A DNA stretch of 64,000 bases from Lachnospiraceae bacterium (GTDB lineage Bacteria > Bacillota_A > Clostridia > Lachnospirales > Lachnospiraceae): the NCBI GenBank assembly GCA_016287765.1, contig JAEEWS010000006.1, positions 1-64,000 of the forward strand. The letters run 5' to 3'. A program made the translations under genes and the position numbers. Positions within the stretch are counted from its first letter, which is position 1, and each line of letters starts with the position of its first letter. Shown one piece after another: positions 25,016-34,674 of this stretch. The notes beneath the pieces were generated by a model. The model was not told the DNA's origin. It made no database searches and worked only from the letters and a program-made list of their open reading frames with translations.

Positions 25016-25723
25016 CTATCTTGTTCCGACTTCAAGAGCCACTTCCATCATCTCATGGAAAGAAGTCTGTCTCTCGTCCGCATCAAGAGCTTCACCGGTG
25101 TAAAGATGATCGGATATGGTGAGCATGCAGAGAGCTTTCTTTCCTGCTGCGATCGCGTTCAGATAGAGAGCGGCAGCTTCCATCTCTACGCAAAGTATGC
25201 CCATCTTTTTCCATCTGTCATTAAATGTGGGATCAGCATTGTAGAAAACATCCGATGAAAGTACATTTCCCACCTTTACATTGATACCCTTCTTTTCCGC
25301 AGTTTCAACCGCTGCTCTTAAGAGACCGAAATCAGCTATGGGAGCAATGGTTCCCGGAATATTGTACTGAGCGGCATAATTCGAATTGGTGGAGGCACCC
25401 ATACCGATGACCAGATCTCTCATCTTAACATCGTCGGAGATACCGCCTGCGGATCCGATCCTGATAATGGTATCCACATCATAGAAATTGTACAACTCAT
25501 AAGAATAGATGCCGATGGAAGGAATACCCATTCCACCGCCCATTACGGATATCTCTTTTCCGTTATACTTACCGGTATAACCGAACATGTTTCTTACGGA
25601 ATTAAACTGCTTTACGTCTGTCAGGTACTTTTCCGCAATGTACTTTGCACGAAGAGGATCTCCGGGCATCAAAACTGTCTTTGCTATATCGCCTTTATTT
25701 GCTGAATTGTGGGGTGTGCTCAT
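25016..25723 (-). CDS. deoD: purine-nucleoside phosphorylase
   Basis: A 235-residue hexameric-type (DeoD) phosphorylase that splits purine nucleosides with phosphate to base and (deoxy)ribose 1-phosphate. Clear family motifs are MPGDPLRAKYIAEKYL, MGGGMGIPSIGIYSYEL, IRIGSAGGI and VEMEAAALY. It is followed by cdd 11 bases downstream and preceded by deoC. The deoxyribose phosphate it releases can be passed to DeoC once isomerised; no deoB is seen in this window. Confidence 0.96.
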   Translation of the reverse strand: MSTPHNSANKGDIAKTVLMPGDPLRAKYIAEKYLTDVKQFNSVRNMFGYTGKYNGKEISVMGGGMGIPSIGIYSYELYNFYDVDTIIRIGSAGGISDDVKMRDLVIGMGASTNSNYAAQYNIPGTIAPIADFGLLRAAVETAEKKGINVKVGNVLSSDVFYNADPTFNDRWKKMGILCVEMEAAALYLNAIAAGKKALCMLTISDHLYTGEALDADERQTSFHEMMEVALEVGTR

Positions 25724-25763
25724 ATTTTCTTCTCCGTTTCTGTTAATCTGTTTGTATCCTTTA

Positions 25764-26429
25764 TCAATAACCTGAACCCTGCTGTCCTTTGATAAGCTTT
25801 ACTATTCTTGAAGTGCCGAGTCTGGTAGCTCCGAGACTTAAGAATTTCTTGGCATCGTCGAGAGAAGATATGCCTCCGGCTGCCTTTATCTTAACATTGG
25901 GGCCTACGTTTTTGGCAAAGAGAGCTATGTCTTCGAAGGTTGCTCCTGCCTTGGAAAAGCCTGTGGAAGTCTTGATGAAATCAGCACCTGACTCGGTAAC
26001 GATCTCGCACATCTTAACCTTTTCCTCATCGGTTAAAAGGCAGGTCTCGATAATGACCTTGAGGATCTTGTCGCCGCAGGCTGCCTTTAAAGTCTTGATC
26101 TCCTTAAGGATAAGGTCGTACTTCTTGTCCTTGAGCCAGCCGATGTTGATGACCATATCGATCTCGTCGGCACCTTCCTTAAGAGCTTCCTTTGTCTCAA
26201 ATTCCTTAACGGCTGTGGTGTTGTAACCGTTGGGGAAACCTATGACCGTACAGATGGCCAGCTTATCTCCCACATACTCCTTAGCCTGCTTGACATACGA
26301 AGGCGGGATGCAGACCGAAGCTGTCTTGTACTCCATACCGTCGTCACAGATCTGCTTTATCTCAGCCCAGGTTGAAGCCTGTCCCAAAAGTGTGTGATCC
26401 ACATATTTTAAAATTTCTCTGTCTTCCAT
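25764..26429 (-). CDS. deoC: deoxyribose-phosphate aldolase
   Basis: A 221-residue class I aldolase that cleaves 2-deoxyribose 5-phosphate to glyceraldehyde 3-phosphate and acetaldehyde. The Schiff-base lysine is in the [14 protein letters not shown] region, and VKAAGGI-type sequence appears as [15 protein letters not shown]. The start at [15 protein letters not shown] is chosen because GAGGT lies about seven bases upstream and the family begins with this DHTLL stretch; a longer in-frame reading upstream looks like chance coding. It is upstream of deoD and cdd. Confidence 0.95.
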   Translation of the reverse strand: MEDREILKYVDHTLLGQASTWAEIKQICDDGMEYKTASVCIPPSYVKQAKEYVGDKLAICTVIGFPNGYNTTAVKEFETKEALKEGADEIDMVINIGWLKDKKYDLILKEIKTLKAACGDKILKVIIETCLLTDEEKVKMCEIVTESGADFIKTSTGFSKAGATFEDIALFAKNVGPNVKIKAAGGISSLDDAKKFLSLGATRLGTSRIVKLIKGQQGSGY

Positions 26430-26460
26430 ATATTTTACCTCTATTCTTTGATCTTCCGTT

Positions 26461-27744
26461 TTAAAAAAGTTTAAAAAGCCTGGCGCCATGTGCGTTGATC
26501 TCACAGGCCAGTTCGCCCTTAACACTGTCGCAGTCTTCTCTCTTCCAGAGATCTCTCGTCTTAAAACTCCGGGCATTGGTGATGCCAAGTAAAGGAAGGG
26601 AAAGGTTTGCCTGCTTTTTATAGCTGTCTCTGTTAAAGATGCCCAGATAAATGTTGCCTTCCTTGTCTCCCGTTTTCCATACGGTAATGCCGCCGGAATT
26701 CATGACCTCCTTTGCTCCGAAGGTCTTTTTCTCCAGTTCCAGCACCTCGGGAGCCGTGATAAGTTCCAGGGTGAACTGATCATTATCCCTCATCTCACCG
26801 CCCATCATGAGAGGCGATCTGAATATGCACCAGAGGGTCATCAGAGTTATCTGTTCATCCTTTGTAAAGTTGGTATATCTGTCTCCGTTATAAATGGAAA
26901 TATGTCCCAGGGGAAGCATATCGCAGTCCGGCCAGCAGCCTTCCTTGACAAAAGGAGCCCATTTTTTACATCTGTCAAACATGGCATCCAGTGCATTCCA
27001 GTTATCCCAGAAATCTCCGGTCATGCGCCACATATTGGCATTGGCCGAAAGATGATCGGCCTGTTCTAAGATCGCAGGTCCGGGAGAAAGGCTTAACACT
27101 ATGTCTCTTCCGCAATTATCTATGGCCTTCCTGATACACTCTATCTCACCCTTGCCCGAATAAAAATCATCAGGTCTTCCCTCGGTCACACATATATCAT
27201 CGCATTTAACGAAATCCACCCCCCAGGAGGCATATAATTCGAAAATGGAATCATAGTAGATCTGAGCTCCGGGATGGGAAGGATCCACTCCGTACATATC
27301 CGTGTTCCAACTGCAAACTGAATAAGGTTGAGCTATATCCCTGGCAGTATATTTTCCGCCTTTAATGGGAGTGTTTCTGTGAACGGCCTGACGGGCTATG
27401 CCCCTCATGATATGGATACCGAATTTAAGTCCCATCTCGTGGATCTTGTCGGCTATGGGCTTAAAGCCCGCTCCGTTAGCTGCGGAAGGAAAACGTTTGG
27501 CTGCAGGTATCAATCTCGAATACTCATCCATGTCAAGTTCGGCAAACTTGTGATAGGCCATGGATTCGGCTGTGGGCTCATACCATTGGATGTCACAAAC
27601 CACATATTCATAACCGGATTGTTTAAGGTTTTTGGCCATATATTCGGCATTTCCCAGCAGCTTTTCTTCATCCACCGCCGCTCCGTAGCAGTCCCAGCTG
27701 TTCCAGCCCATAGGCGGATAAACAGCCCTTTTGTTCTTGTCCAT
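26461..27744 (-). CDS. glycoside hydrolase family 27 (alpha-galactosidase-like)
   Basis: A 427-residue enzyme beginning with the GH27 signature [12 protein letters not shown]. The catalytic nucleophile is the Asp in DFVKCDD (about residue 160) and the acid/base is probably the Asp of [12 protein letters not shown]-terminal beta-sandwich follows. GH27 members release terminal alpha-linked galactose (or N-acetylgalactosamine or L-arabinose) by a retaining mechanism. There is no signal peptide at this start, so it would act on oligosaccharides inside the cell. The start is chosen by GGAGGT placed just upstream. A beta-galactosidase is at the right edge of the window. Confidence 0.88.
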   Translation of the reverse strand: MDKNKRAVYPPMGWNSWDCYGAAVDEEKLLGNAEYMAKNLKQSGYEYVVCDIQWYEPTAESMAYHKFAELDMDEYSRLIPAAKRFPSAANGAGFKPIADKIHEMGLKFGIHIMRGIARQAVHRNTPIKGGKYTARDIAQPYSVCSWNTDMYGVDPSHPGAQIYYDSIFELYASWGVDFVKCDDICVTEGRPDDFYSGKGEIECIRKAIDNCGRDIVLSLSPGPAILEQADHLSANANMWRMTGDFWDNWNALDAMFDRCKKWAPFVKEGCWPDCDMLPLGHISIYNGDRYTNFTKDEQITLMTLWCIFRSPLMMGGEMRDNDQFTLELITAPEVLELEKKTFGAKEVMNSGGITVWKTGDKEGNIYLGIFNRDSYKKQANLSLPLLGITNARSFKTRDLWKREDCDSVKGELACEINAHGARLFKLF

Positions 27745-27843
27745 AAAGACCTCCGTACCGTAAAGTAATCTCTTCAAACTCCGTTTTATTTTACTACATT
27801 TATACCCAAAAAACAACAAGGGACACAAAGCTCAAAAAAAGCT

Positions 27844-27872
27844 AAAAAAAAGCCGACACCTAAGTGTCGGCT
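27844..27872 (-). terminator. terminator of rplT
   Basis: On the minus strand AGCCGACAC, TTAG and GTGTCGGCT are followed by eight T, ending the infC-rpmI-rplT transcript. Confidence 0.92.
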
Positions 27873-27888
27873 CTGTGATCCGATATTA

Positions 27889-28242
27889 TCAGCAAGCTTT
27901 CTTTGCTGTTTCTGCAAGAGCTGCAAAGCCCTCTGCGTCATTTACTGCAAGGTCAGCAAGGATCTTTCTGTTGATAGTGATGTTTGCCTGCTTAAGGCCA
28001 AACATGAACTTGCTGTAAGAAAGTCCGTTAAGTCTTGCTGCAGCATTGATCCTGGCGATCCAAAGAGTTCTGAACTGTCTCTTCTTCTGCTTTCTTCCTG
28101 CATATGCAGATGTGAGTGCTCTCATTACAGACTGCTTTGCAATTCTGTACTGTTTGCTGCGAGCGCCTCTGTAACCCTTAGCCAGCTTTAAAACTTTGTT
28201 ATGCTTCTGTTTAGCGTTCATTCCGCCTTTAATTCTTGCCAT
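27889..28242 (-). CDS. rplT: 50S ribosomal protein L20
   Basis: A 117-residue L20, normal in length and clear in sequence ([20 protein letters not shown], then a long basic helix and the C-terminal globular part with FAALAE). It binds 23S rRNA early in 50S assembly. In Firmicutes L20 also represses its own operon by binding the leader mRNA; a matching leader lies upstream of infC here. It is the last gene of infC-rpmI-rplT. Confidence 0.98.
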   Translation of the reverse strand: MARIKGGMNAKQKHNKVLKLAKGYRGARSKQYRIAKQSVMRALTSAYAGRKQKKRQFRTLWIARINAAARLNGLSYSKFMFGLKQANITINRKILADLAVNDAEGFAALAETAKKAC

Positions 28243-28288
28243 TTTTTATTTATCCTCCATTTCAATCGATACTTATCTGCTTAAAAAC

Positions 28289-28486
28289 TTATGCGTAAGG
28301 TAACATCTTCTTAGCTGCCTTGATGTTAGCGCTGTCAACCTCACCGGGCTTACGAAGATTTCTCTTTGTAGCTGCGGACTTCTTTGTAAGGATGTGCTGC
28401 TTTCCGGCCTTCTGTCTCTTAAGCTTTCCTGTACCTGTCATGGAAAATCTCTTGTTTGCTGCTCTGTTTGTCTTTAACTTCGGCAT
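28289..28486 (-). CDS. rpmI: 50S ribosomal protein L35
   Basis: A 65-residue L35 with the family start [14 protein letters not shown] and the basic [19 protein letters not shown]. The start at MPKLKT is preferred because GGAGG lies eight bases before it; the ATG five codons upstream overlaps that site. It lies between infC and rplT. Confidence 0.97.
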   Translation of the reverse strand: MPKLKTNRAANKRFSMTGTGKLKRQKAGKQHILTKKSAATKRNLRKPGEVDSANIKAAKKMLPYA

Positions 28487-28507
28487 TATTTTGTCCTCCA
28501 AATCTGA

Positions 28508-29023
28508 TTAATTTGACTTTTTGCAAAGAAACATAATCATGCTTCTTCCTTCCATCTTAGCAGGCTTCTCGATAGCCGCGGTATCCTTGACCTTGTCATA
28601 GAAAGAATCCAGGATCTCTTTACCGGCATTCATATGAGCCATTTCTCTTCCGCGGAAGCGAAGTGACACCTTCACTCTGTCTCCGTGGGAAATAAATTTG
28701 GCTGCCTGGGAAGCCTTAGTGTTTAAATCGTTATCATCAATGTTCGGTGAAAGACGGATCTCTTTGATCTCCGTAACTCTCTGCTTTTTCTTTGCATCCT
28801 TTTCCCTTCTGGTCTGCTCGTAACGATACTTACCAAAATCCATGGCTTTGCATACAGGGGGCTTAGCTGTGGGAGCGATCTTAATAAGGTCTACTCCATG
28901 CTCGTCGGCATAGGCCTGAGCATCCTTAATGGGCATGATACCCAACTGCTCATTGTCTTCTCCGATAAGACGTACTTCTTTGTCTCTTATCTGCTCATTG
29001 ATTTGAACCTGAATGTCGCTAAT
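28508..29023 (-). CDS. infC: translation initiation factor IF-3 (AUU start)
   Basis: A 171-residue IF-3 that keeps ribosomal subunits apart and checks start codons. The N-terminal domain begins INEQIRDKEVRLIGEDNEQ and the C-terminal domain has SLRFRGREMAHMNAG. The only start that keeps the full N-terminal domain is ATT at 29021-29023, with GGAGGT eight bases upstream. Starting at a later TTG or ATG would delete 26 or more conserved residues. AUU is the classic infC start in E. coli, where IF-3 limits its own translation by discriminating against it; the same control is inferred here. Confidence 0.95.
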   Translation of the reverse strand: MSDIQVQINEQIRDKEVRLIGEDNEQLGIMPIKDAQAYADEHGVDLIKIAPTAKPPVCKAMDFGKYRYEQTRREKDAKKKQRVTEIKEIRLSPNIDDNDLNTKASQAAKFISHGDRVKVSLRFRGREMAHMNAGKEILDSFYDKVKDTAAIEKPAKMEGRSMIMFLCKKSN

Positions 29024-29240
29024 TGTTTTTTACCTCCGTTCATTGGTGTTGACGATCTTCGTCTCATATGATTTAAACATTAAAAAAGATAGCCGTAAGA
29101 AACAAGACTATCCGACAAAATATATAAGCGTAATCTGCTTAAGATTATTGCTTCTATAAATATATTGACCTCTTCGTGACCCTCAGGTACTTGAGGCGAG
29201 AGCGGATACTCTGCTTCTTTAGCGTGAACTTCTCACACAG
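29024..29240 (-). promoter_or_regulatory. leader of infC-rpmI-rplT (L20-type attenuator)
   Basis: This transcribed leader holds several hairpins on the minus strand, including CCTCA/TGAGG (near 29185-29200) and AAGC/GCTT-bounded stems, followed by a terminator-like stem-loop at 29082-29113. The layout matches the Firmicute L20 leader, in which L20 binding favours premature termination. I identify it by position and architecture; an Rfam match was not tested. Confidence 0.7.
29082..29113 (-). terminator. attenuator terminator in the infC leader
   Basis: On the minus strand GATAGTC and GGCTATC pair over 7 bp and are followed by six T. It precedes the infC start by about 60 bases. Confidence 0.8.
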
Positions 29241-29246
29241 ATAGAT

Positions 29247-29276
29247 AAAATACCACGGGAAGAGGTCGTTTGTCAA
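29247..29276 (-). promoter_or_regulatory. promoter of infC-rpmI-rplT
   Basis: On the minus strand TTGACA (29271-29276), 18 bases and TATTTT (29247-29252), giving a start near 29240. Confidence 0.65.
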
Positions 29277-29307
29277 CCCCTTCCCGTAAATATCTTTATT
29301 TTTTTTG

Positions 29308-30177
29308 TTACTCTCTGCTCTTTCCAAGATAGAAAAGCGCGATGGTACCGGGGCCTGAATGTGCTCCGATGGTAGGACAGATGTAGTTTATCATGAAATT
29401 TTTAATACCATACTTTTCTTTAACTCGGTCTCTCACGTATTCTGCATCCTCAAGGCTGTCGCCGTGACCTATGAACACAATGTCATTTTTGAATTCATCG
29501 GTAAGATGAGTGCCCATATTGTCAACGAGCGCGTTAAGGGACTGCTTGCGTCCTCTTACCTTGGAAATATTGATAAGATGTCCCTCATTGTCAACATGAA
29601 GAACAGGTTTTACGTTTATGATGGTTCCGAGAACCGCGGTGGTCTTTGAGATTCTTCCGCCCCTTGCCAGATACTTAAGATCCTCTACCGTAAATTCATG
29701 ACATACATGAAGTTTAAGTGCTTCCATCTGCTTTACGTTTTCATCAAAGTCCATTCCGTTCTCGTGATTTAAAACACCGTAATAAACCAGAAGTCCCTGA
29801 CCGGGTGCTGCCGCAAGTGAATCCACCACTGCGATCTTACGATCCGGATATTCGGAAGAAAGCTCTTCCGCAACGATCTTAACCACATTATAGCTGGCAC
29901 TTAAGCCCGATGAAAAAGATATATGAAGAATATCTTTTCCGCTCTTTAATATCTCTTCAAAAGAAGCTCTTACATTACCGGGAATGCAGGCATTTGTCTT
30001 TGCCACATCTCCGTCCCTCATTCTTTTATAGAAAACCTTCGGCTCCATGTCCGCAAGTCCTCTGTACATTTCATCCCCAAAAGAAAAACTAAGATCCTGA
30101 ATCACTATATTGTGTTCATTGGAATACTCAACGGGAAGATCCGCTGTTGAGTCAGTAGAAATAACATACTCCGCCAT
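29308..30177 (-). CDS. DegV family fatty-acid-binding protein
   Basis: A 289-residue DegV/FakB-type protein. The N-terminal STDSTADLPVEY, the HISFSSGLSASY loop and the late VFIGHGDSLEDAE and CPTIGAHSGPGTIALFYLG are diagnostic. FakB proteins hold a fatty acid for phosphorylation by the kinase FakA, so this one likely supplies exogenous fatty acids to phospholipid synthesis; no fakA is in the window. The start MAEYVIST is chosen because GGAGTG lies just upstream. A short perfect dyad, TGACG-TGT-CGTCA (30240-30252), lies about 60 bases before the start. Confidence 0.9.
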   Translation of the reverse strand: MAEYVISTDSTADLPVEYSNEHNIVIQDLSFSFGDEMYRGLADMEPKVFYKRMRDGDVAKTNACIPGNVRASFEEILKSGKDILHISFSSGLSASYNVVKIVAEELSSEYPDRKIAVVDSLAAAPGQGLLVYYGVLNHENGMDFDENVKQMEALKLHVCHEFTVEDLKYLARGGRISKTTAVLGTIINVKPVLHVDNEGHLINISKVRGRKQSLNALVDNMGTHLTDEFKNDIVFIGHGDSLEDAEYVRDRVKEKYGIKNFMINYICPTIGAHSGPGTIALFYLGKSRE

Positions 30178-30331
30178 TTTTTCACTCCATTTCTGAATGC
30201 TGATTAAACCCAAGGAATACTATATCGCACAACAGTCCATGACGTGTCGTCAACTATATTCCCTAATATAATACCACATTTTACATAATGTGCAAGATTA
30301 AGTTATTGTTACGTTTGTTACAAAATATTAC

Positions 30332-30404
30332 CAAAATGAGCCCCGGGGACGGGGTTAGTGGTTCATTTTTTGAACCTCTAACCCCGTCCCCGGGGCTCAT
30401 TTTG
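30332..30404. repeat. long REP-like palindrome
   Basis: Two 34-base arms with a single mismatch surround a five-base T loop (arms 30332-30365 and 30371-30404). The core GGGGACGGGGTTAGTGGTTC recurs next to recO at 47.97 kb. It lies just past the MCP stop codon but has no good U tract, so it is not a standard terminator. Confidence 0.85.
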
Positions 30405-30414
30405 ATATGGTTGA

Positions 30415-32160
30415 TCATTTAAGTTTAAAAGTCTTTACAATATTGTTAAGGTTCTCCGAAGCAGAGCCCACATGTTCCTGAGTATCCACAAGTTCGTTTA
30501 CGCTCTTCTTTACAAGCTCGGAAGTGGCGGAAAGCTCCTGAGCCGTAGCGGCATTTTCTTCGGATATGGAGGAAAGGCTTTCAACCGATTCGGAAATAGC
30601 CATAACCTTTTCTTCCAAAACCTTATTGATATTCTCGATCTCACCGATGGCGGAATAAACTATACCTACCGTATTAACGATATCTCCGAAAGCGTTTCCG
30701 GTGTTCTCAACAGAATCATTCTGCTTGGAAACATATTCTTTGACTTCGCCCGAAAGCCTTGTAGCCTCATCGGTAGCAACAGCCAGCTCACCGAGGATAC
30801 CGGTAATGACCTCTACATTTGTCTTGGATTCATCCGAGAGTTTTCTGATCTCTTCAGCAACCACAGCAAATCCCCTTCCTTGCTCCCCTGCACGTGCAGC
30901 TTCTATGCTGGCGTTAAGTGAAAGCAGATTGGTCTGATTTGCAATACCTGATATGAGACCGGAAGCTTCGCTGATCTTTTCCGCAAGCGTTCTGATACTC
31001 TCTATTGACTCGAAGATCTTGTTGAAAGCAGAAAGACTGTCTTTATTGATCTTGGAAAGTTCATAGACCGTCTCCTTACCCTGTTTTGTAACTCCGTCGA
31101 TCTGATTGCTTGCATCAGTCAAGGACTGAGCTGTTTCCACAGACTTGTTCATGATCGAATTCAATTCGGTCATGCTGGAAACTATATCTGATACATCTTC
31201 CGCCTGCATAGTCGCGGAATTTGCAAGTTCAAGCGCTGCCTTGGATATTTCTCTCATGGAATTATGAGCACTGTTGGTTCTGTCCTTCATGGTAACGAAG
31301 GCCTCTTCCAACTGTCCGGAAGCCTCATTCATGGTAGAAACGGCTCCGTAGAGGTTCTTCTTGAAGGTAGCAAAGGCATTGTTCATCTTTCCGATCTCAT
31401 CCTTGCCATTGTCTTCCCTGACCTGAACCGTAAGATCGTTACGTGCCAGGATCACCATGTTTTCCGTAATACTTCCGACACCCTTAACAAGGCTTCTTAT
31501 GATATAAGCCGTCAAAAGTATCAAACCGACGGAAAGCACTGCTATAAGCGCGAACATAAATACCATCATGTTCTGTATACGCTTGGAAAACGCATCATTT
31601 CTGACTACTGCCCAGTTTTCGGTTATTTCCTGAAGACTGTTAAGATGCTCTCTGGCATCCTCGAACAAAACGGAATATCCGTTAAACTTCGTCTCGTCCG
31701 AACTGGGTTTTCCGGCATCAAATCCGGCATACCATTTATCAAATACAGTAAAGAACTCATCGCAGACGGTTGCAAAGTTTTCACCGTTGGCATCATTGAT
31801 CTGTGTGTAAAGATCTTCGTTCTCAGCCGCTATGTTCATTGCTTTTGTCACTCGGCTTTTTACCTGAGCAACATTATCTTCGTAAGCCTTATTGTTTGCA
31901 GCGCTCTTGTCGGTTCCGAGCTTTCCCTGTTCTCTTACCATGTGGAACTGATCTGTAGATGCCTGCATCGCCTGATAAAAGTCTCTGTCCGCATTCAGCA
32001 GATTATTGTTTATCTCGTAAAGGGTATCGAAATAAACGTCTTTGCTGTCAACATAGGTGGAACGGATCATCAGGGTAAACACTATGCTGGCTGTCAGCAA
32101 TATGACCAATGCCGGTACGGTGCACAGGAACAATTTGATCTTAATAGATATATTTTTCAT
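30415..32160 (-). CDS. methyl-accepting chemotaxis protein
   Basis: A 581-residue chemoreceptor. An N-terminal membrane segment (about 9-30), a roughly 150-residue helical sensor region outside the cell, a second segment (about 200-222), a HAMP domain and the long signalling coiled coil follow in order. The tip is close to consensus ([20 protein letters not shown]), which contacts CheA and CheW. The ligand is unknown. No C-terminal CheR-binding pentapeptide is seen. The start at [11 protein letters not shown] is preferred over a GTG three codons upstream. It fits with the flagellar-like genes in the window. Confidence 0.93.
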   Translation of the reverse strand: MKNISIKIKLFLCTVPALVILLTASIVFTLMIRSTYVDSKDVYFDTLYEINNNLLNADRDFYQAMQASTDQFHMVREQGKLGTDKSAANNKAYEDNVAQVKSRVTKAMNIAAENEDLYTQINDANGENFATVCDEFFTVFDKWYAGFDAGKPSSDETKFNGYSVLFEDAREHLNSLQEITENWAVVRNDAFSKRIQNMMVFMFALIAVLSVGLILLTAYIIRSLVKGVGSITENMVILARNDLTVQVREDNGKDEIGKMNNAFATFKKNLYGAVSTMNEASGQLEEAFVTMKDRTNSAHNSMREISKAALELANSATMQAEDVSDIVSSMTELNSIMNKSVETAQSLTDASNQIDGVTKQGKETVYELSKINKDSLSAFNKIFESIESIRTLAEKISEASGLISGIANQTNLLSLNASIEAARAGEQGRGFAVVAEEIRKLSDESKTNVEVITGILGELAVATDEATRLSGEVKEYVSKQNDSVENTGNAFGDIVNTVGIVYSAIGEIENINKVLEEKVMAISESVESLSSISEENAATAQELSATSELVKKSVNELVDTQEHVGSASENLNNIVKTFKLK

Positions 32161-32289
32161 AATTATCACCCACTCTTTCTCTGAATTTAGGTAATTATAT
32201 ATATTGTTTTATATTATACCACACTTTTATAAACTTAAAACAGACGATTGGTAAAATCTTTCTAAAGTAAGTCAAATTACTCCGATATC

Positions 32290-34152
32290 TCACTCATTTA
32301 TGTTAAGTGTCATATTATTATGGAATTGTTTATTCGATTTCTGTTCCGGCAAAGTGATGCTCACCATGGTTCCCTCTCCTTCGGTGCTGTCGATCTTCAG
32401 TCCATAGGCTTCACCGTAATTCAGTTTTATGCGTCTGTTAATGTTGTACAGAGCGATCCCGGACGTATGTCTTTCTCTTTCATAGTTGGTCACTCGATGA
32501 ATGACCATCCTCATGGTGTCCGGATCCATTCCTCCTCCGTTATCGGATATATCTATCTTCACAGCACCGTCCATTTTATAAACAGCGATCCATATCTTTC
32601 CGTCCCCGCCCTTCTTTTCAAGGCCATGAACGATCGAGTTCTCAACTACAGGCTGAAGAAGAAGAGGCAATACGGAATACTCCGAAAGATCCATGTCAGG
32701 CATTACATTGATCTGATAGTTCACCCTGTCTCCGAATCTCAATTGCTGTATCTGCAGATAATTTTCTATATGATCCAGTTCTTTTTGAAGCGTAGTCTCG
32801 GCGGTACCCGTATTTTCCAGCACATATCTCATGGACTGGCCCAGAAGCTTTATCGCTGTAGCCACATCCTTGTCTCCCACCGTCAGTGCCTTCATTCTGA
32901 TCATTTCCAGAGTATTATAAAGAAAATGGGGATTGATCTGACTTGACAGCATTTTGAATTCCATTTTCTGCTGATCGTTCTGTATCTTCTTTTCCTTTAT
33001 CTCAGCTTCATATTGGGCCGCTTCCATCTCTTCGATATTCTTTACCATTACCAGAAGGTCATCGTAAGCCTCGCTTAATTCCATGCTGGTAAAGAGTTTT
33101 GATGCATCCCCTTCAAACATCTTTCCTTTTTCGTCCCTCATGCTGGCTCTGTGCATCTCATTGCGGAGGGTCTTTACCTCATGGGTAAAAAGAGTGGTAT
33201 GTCTTGTGATTATCATCAGCGGCAATATGGCGGCTGTCAGCAATACTACTGCATTGACCGTGAGCATGGTATATATGTCCGAGAAGGCCCTGGTATCAAG
33301 GCCTGTTATGTACAACTGAGAATAGGAGCTCTGTGTGGGCTTTAACGACTCAATGTAGTACAGGCTTCTGTATCCGTTAAAATAGGTGATACCGTAATCC
33401 GTGTAATGCACCTTTTCATAATCCGGCTCCAGATCGGACAGCAGCTCTCCGTCATAGGCCTCGCTGCCGTAAAAAGGTATTTCTTCGTTAACCGAAAGAA
33501 AAGTAACATATCCCTTGTTTACGAGTCTTGAATTAAGATAGCTGCTGCTCACCCTGATCATTACCACCGCCGAATCATCGCTGTCAACAAAGGGCATCTT
33601 TCGCACCAGTGCCAATTCTCTTACCTTATTTCCGTAGGAGTCCTTATATTCACAGGATGTCCAGAAAGGGCTGTATTGATTGTTTGCTTTTTTATACCAT
33701 TCCGAGCTGCTGATCTCTTCATCCGCATAGGTCATCATTCCGTACCCGGAAGCTGTTTCATTTCCTGTATAGATGATGATGCTTCCTATTCCGTTATACT
33801 TTGCCATATAAGGGTCCAAAACCTTAAGCTTGTTATAGGCCGAAACGAATTGCACCCTGTTTTCGTACCTGTGGCTCAGAAACTCTTCCACATCATAGTT
33901 ATAAACGATGCTTTCGGAAACATTATAAATATAAGTAGTAACATCATAAACCGTTTGTCTGACTCCCGAATTATAGGACTTAAGCAGTTCTTCGCTGTGG
34001 CTTTTCCTGCTTCTGTAAGTTGATACCAGCAAAAAAGTTCCCAAAAGCACTACGGGGATCAACATTATCAAAAAGTACAAAAAATACAGCTGTCTTGTTA
34101 AAGGCAACTTCTTCTTTCCGTTTATCCTGTTCAGGTTCTTTGAATTTAACAT
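32290..34152 (-). CDS. YesM-type sensor histidine kinase
   Basis: A 620-residue membrane kinase. One segment near residues 22-46, an extracellular sensor of about 240 residues, a second segment (about 296-316) and a linker precede the His_kinase domain with SQINPHFLYNTLEMIR (phosphorylated His) and an HATPase with DNGGGMD. This class usually pairs with an AraC-type response regulator and senses sugars or cell-envelope signals, but no regulator gene is adjacent. It follows greA by 18 bases without an obvious ribosome site. Confidence 0.9.
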   Translation of the reverse strand: MLNSKNLNRINGKKKLPLTRQLYFLYFLIMLIPVVLLGTFLLVSTYRSRKSHSEELLKSYNSGVRQTVYDVTTYIYNVSESIVYNYDVEEFLSHRYENRVQFVSAYNKLKVLDPYMAKYNGIGSIIIYTGNETASGYGMMTYADEEISSSEWYKKANNQYSPFWTSCEYKDSYGNKVRELALVRKMPFVDSDDSAVVMIRVSSSYLNSRLVNKGYVTFLSVNEEIPFYGSEAYDGELLSDLEPDYEKVHYTDYGITYFNGYRSLYYIESLKPTQSSYSQLYITGLDTRAFSDIYTMLTVNAVVLLTAAILPLMIITRHTTLFTHEVKTLRNEMHRASMRDEKGKMFEGDASKLFTSMELSEAYDDLLVMVKNIEEMEAAQYEAEIKEKKIQNDQQKMEFKMLSSQINPHFLYNTLEMIRMKALTVGDKDVATAIKLLGQSMRYVLENTGTAETTLQKELDHIENYLQIQQLRFGDRVNYQINVMPDMDLSEYSVLPLLLQPVVENSIVHGLEKKGGDGKIWIAVYKMDGAVKIDISDNGGGMDPDTMRMVIHRVTNYERERHTSGIALYNINRRIKLNYGEAYGLKIDSTEGEGTMVSITLPEQKSNKQFHNNMTLNINE

Positions 34153-34170
34153 CTGATTTTTATAAGGACA

Positions 34171-34674
34171 TTAAAATTGTCTTATCTTGTCATTGGTATC
34201 ATCATTTGTTTTTATTATTTTCTTGACGATCACATCATAGGAATAACTGTCGTTTACCTGAACGCTCACCCTGTCTCCCACTCTTTTACCCATTAAGGCC
34301 TTTCCTATGGGAGATTCAATGGAGACCAGACCGCTTAATGCATCACCTCTTATGGATGTAACTATCCTGTAGGTCTCGGTCTCATCATCCTCTTCAACAT
34401 ATACTTCTACAGTATTATTGATCCCCACTTCATCTTCTTTTGAAGAATCATCGATTATATCCGCTGTCTTAAGCATTCTTTCCAGATAGCGTATCCTGCT
34501 TTCATTCTGGTTCTTTTCACGCTTTGCCGCATGATACTCGAAATTTTCGGAAAGGTCGCCGTGGGCACGGGCTTCTTTTACCGCTTCCAAAAGTTCGTAT
34601 CTTTTAACAACCTTTCTGTATTCTATTTCCTCCTCGATCTTTTTAACATCCGACTGAGTAAGTCTTTCACCCAT
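34171..34674 (-). CDS. greA: transcription elongation factor GreA
   Basis: A 167-residue Gre factor, slightly longer than usual (about 158). The N-terminal coiled coil includes EARAHGDLSENFEYHAAKRE, whose acidic tip (DLSEN) reaches into the RNA polymerase channel and triggers cleavage of backtracked RNA. The C-terminal FKBP-like domain includes SIESPIGKALMGKRVGDRVS. The gene overlaps the end of the asnB-like gene by 8 bases, so it is cotranscribed with the pyrimidine genes. Confidence 0.93.
   Translation of the reverse strand: MGERLTQSDVKKIEEEIEYRKVVKRYELLEAVKEARAHGDLSENFEYHAAKREKNQNESRIRYLERMLKTADIIDDSSKEDEVGINNTVEVYVEEDDETETYRIVTSIRGDALSGLVSIESPIGKALMGKRVGDRVSVQVNDSYSYDVIVKKIIKTNDDTNDKIRQF

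Noticed and set aside
30332..30404. Ordinary terminator after the MCP gene
   Set aside because: The stem is far longer than needed and no real U tract follows; its core recurs elsewhere, as for a mobile repeat.
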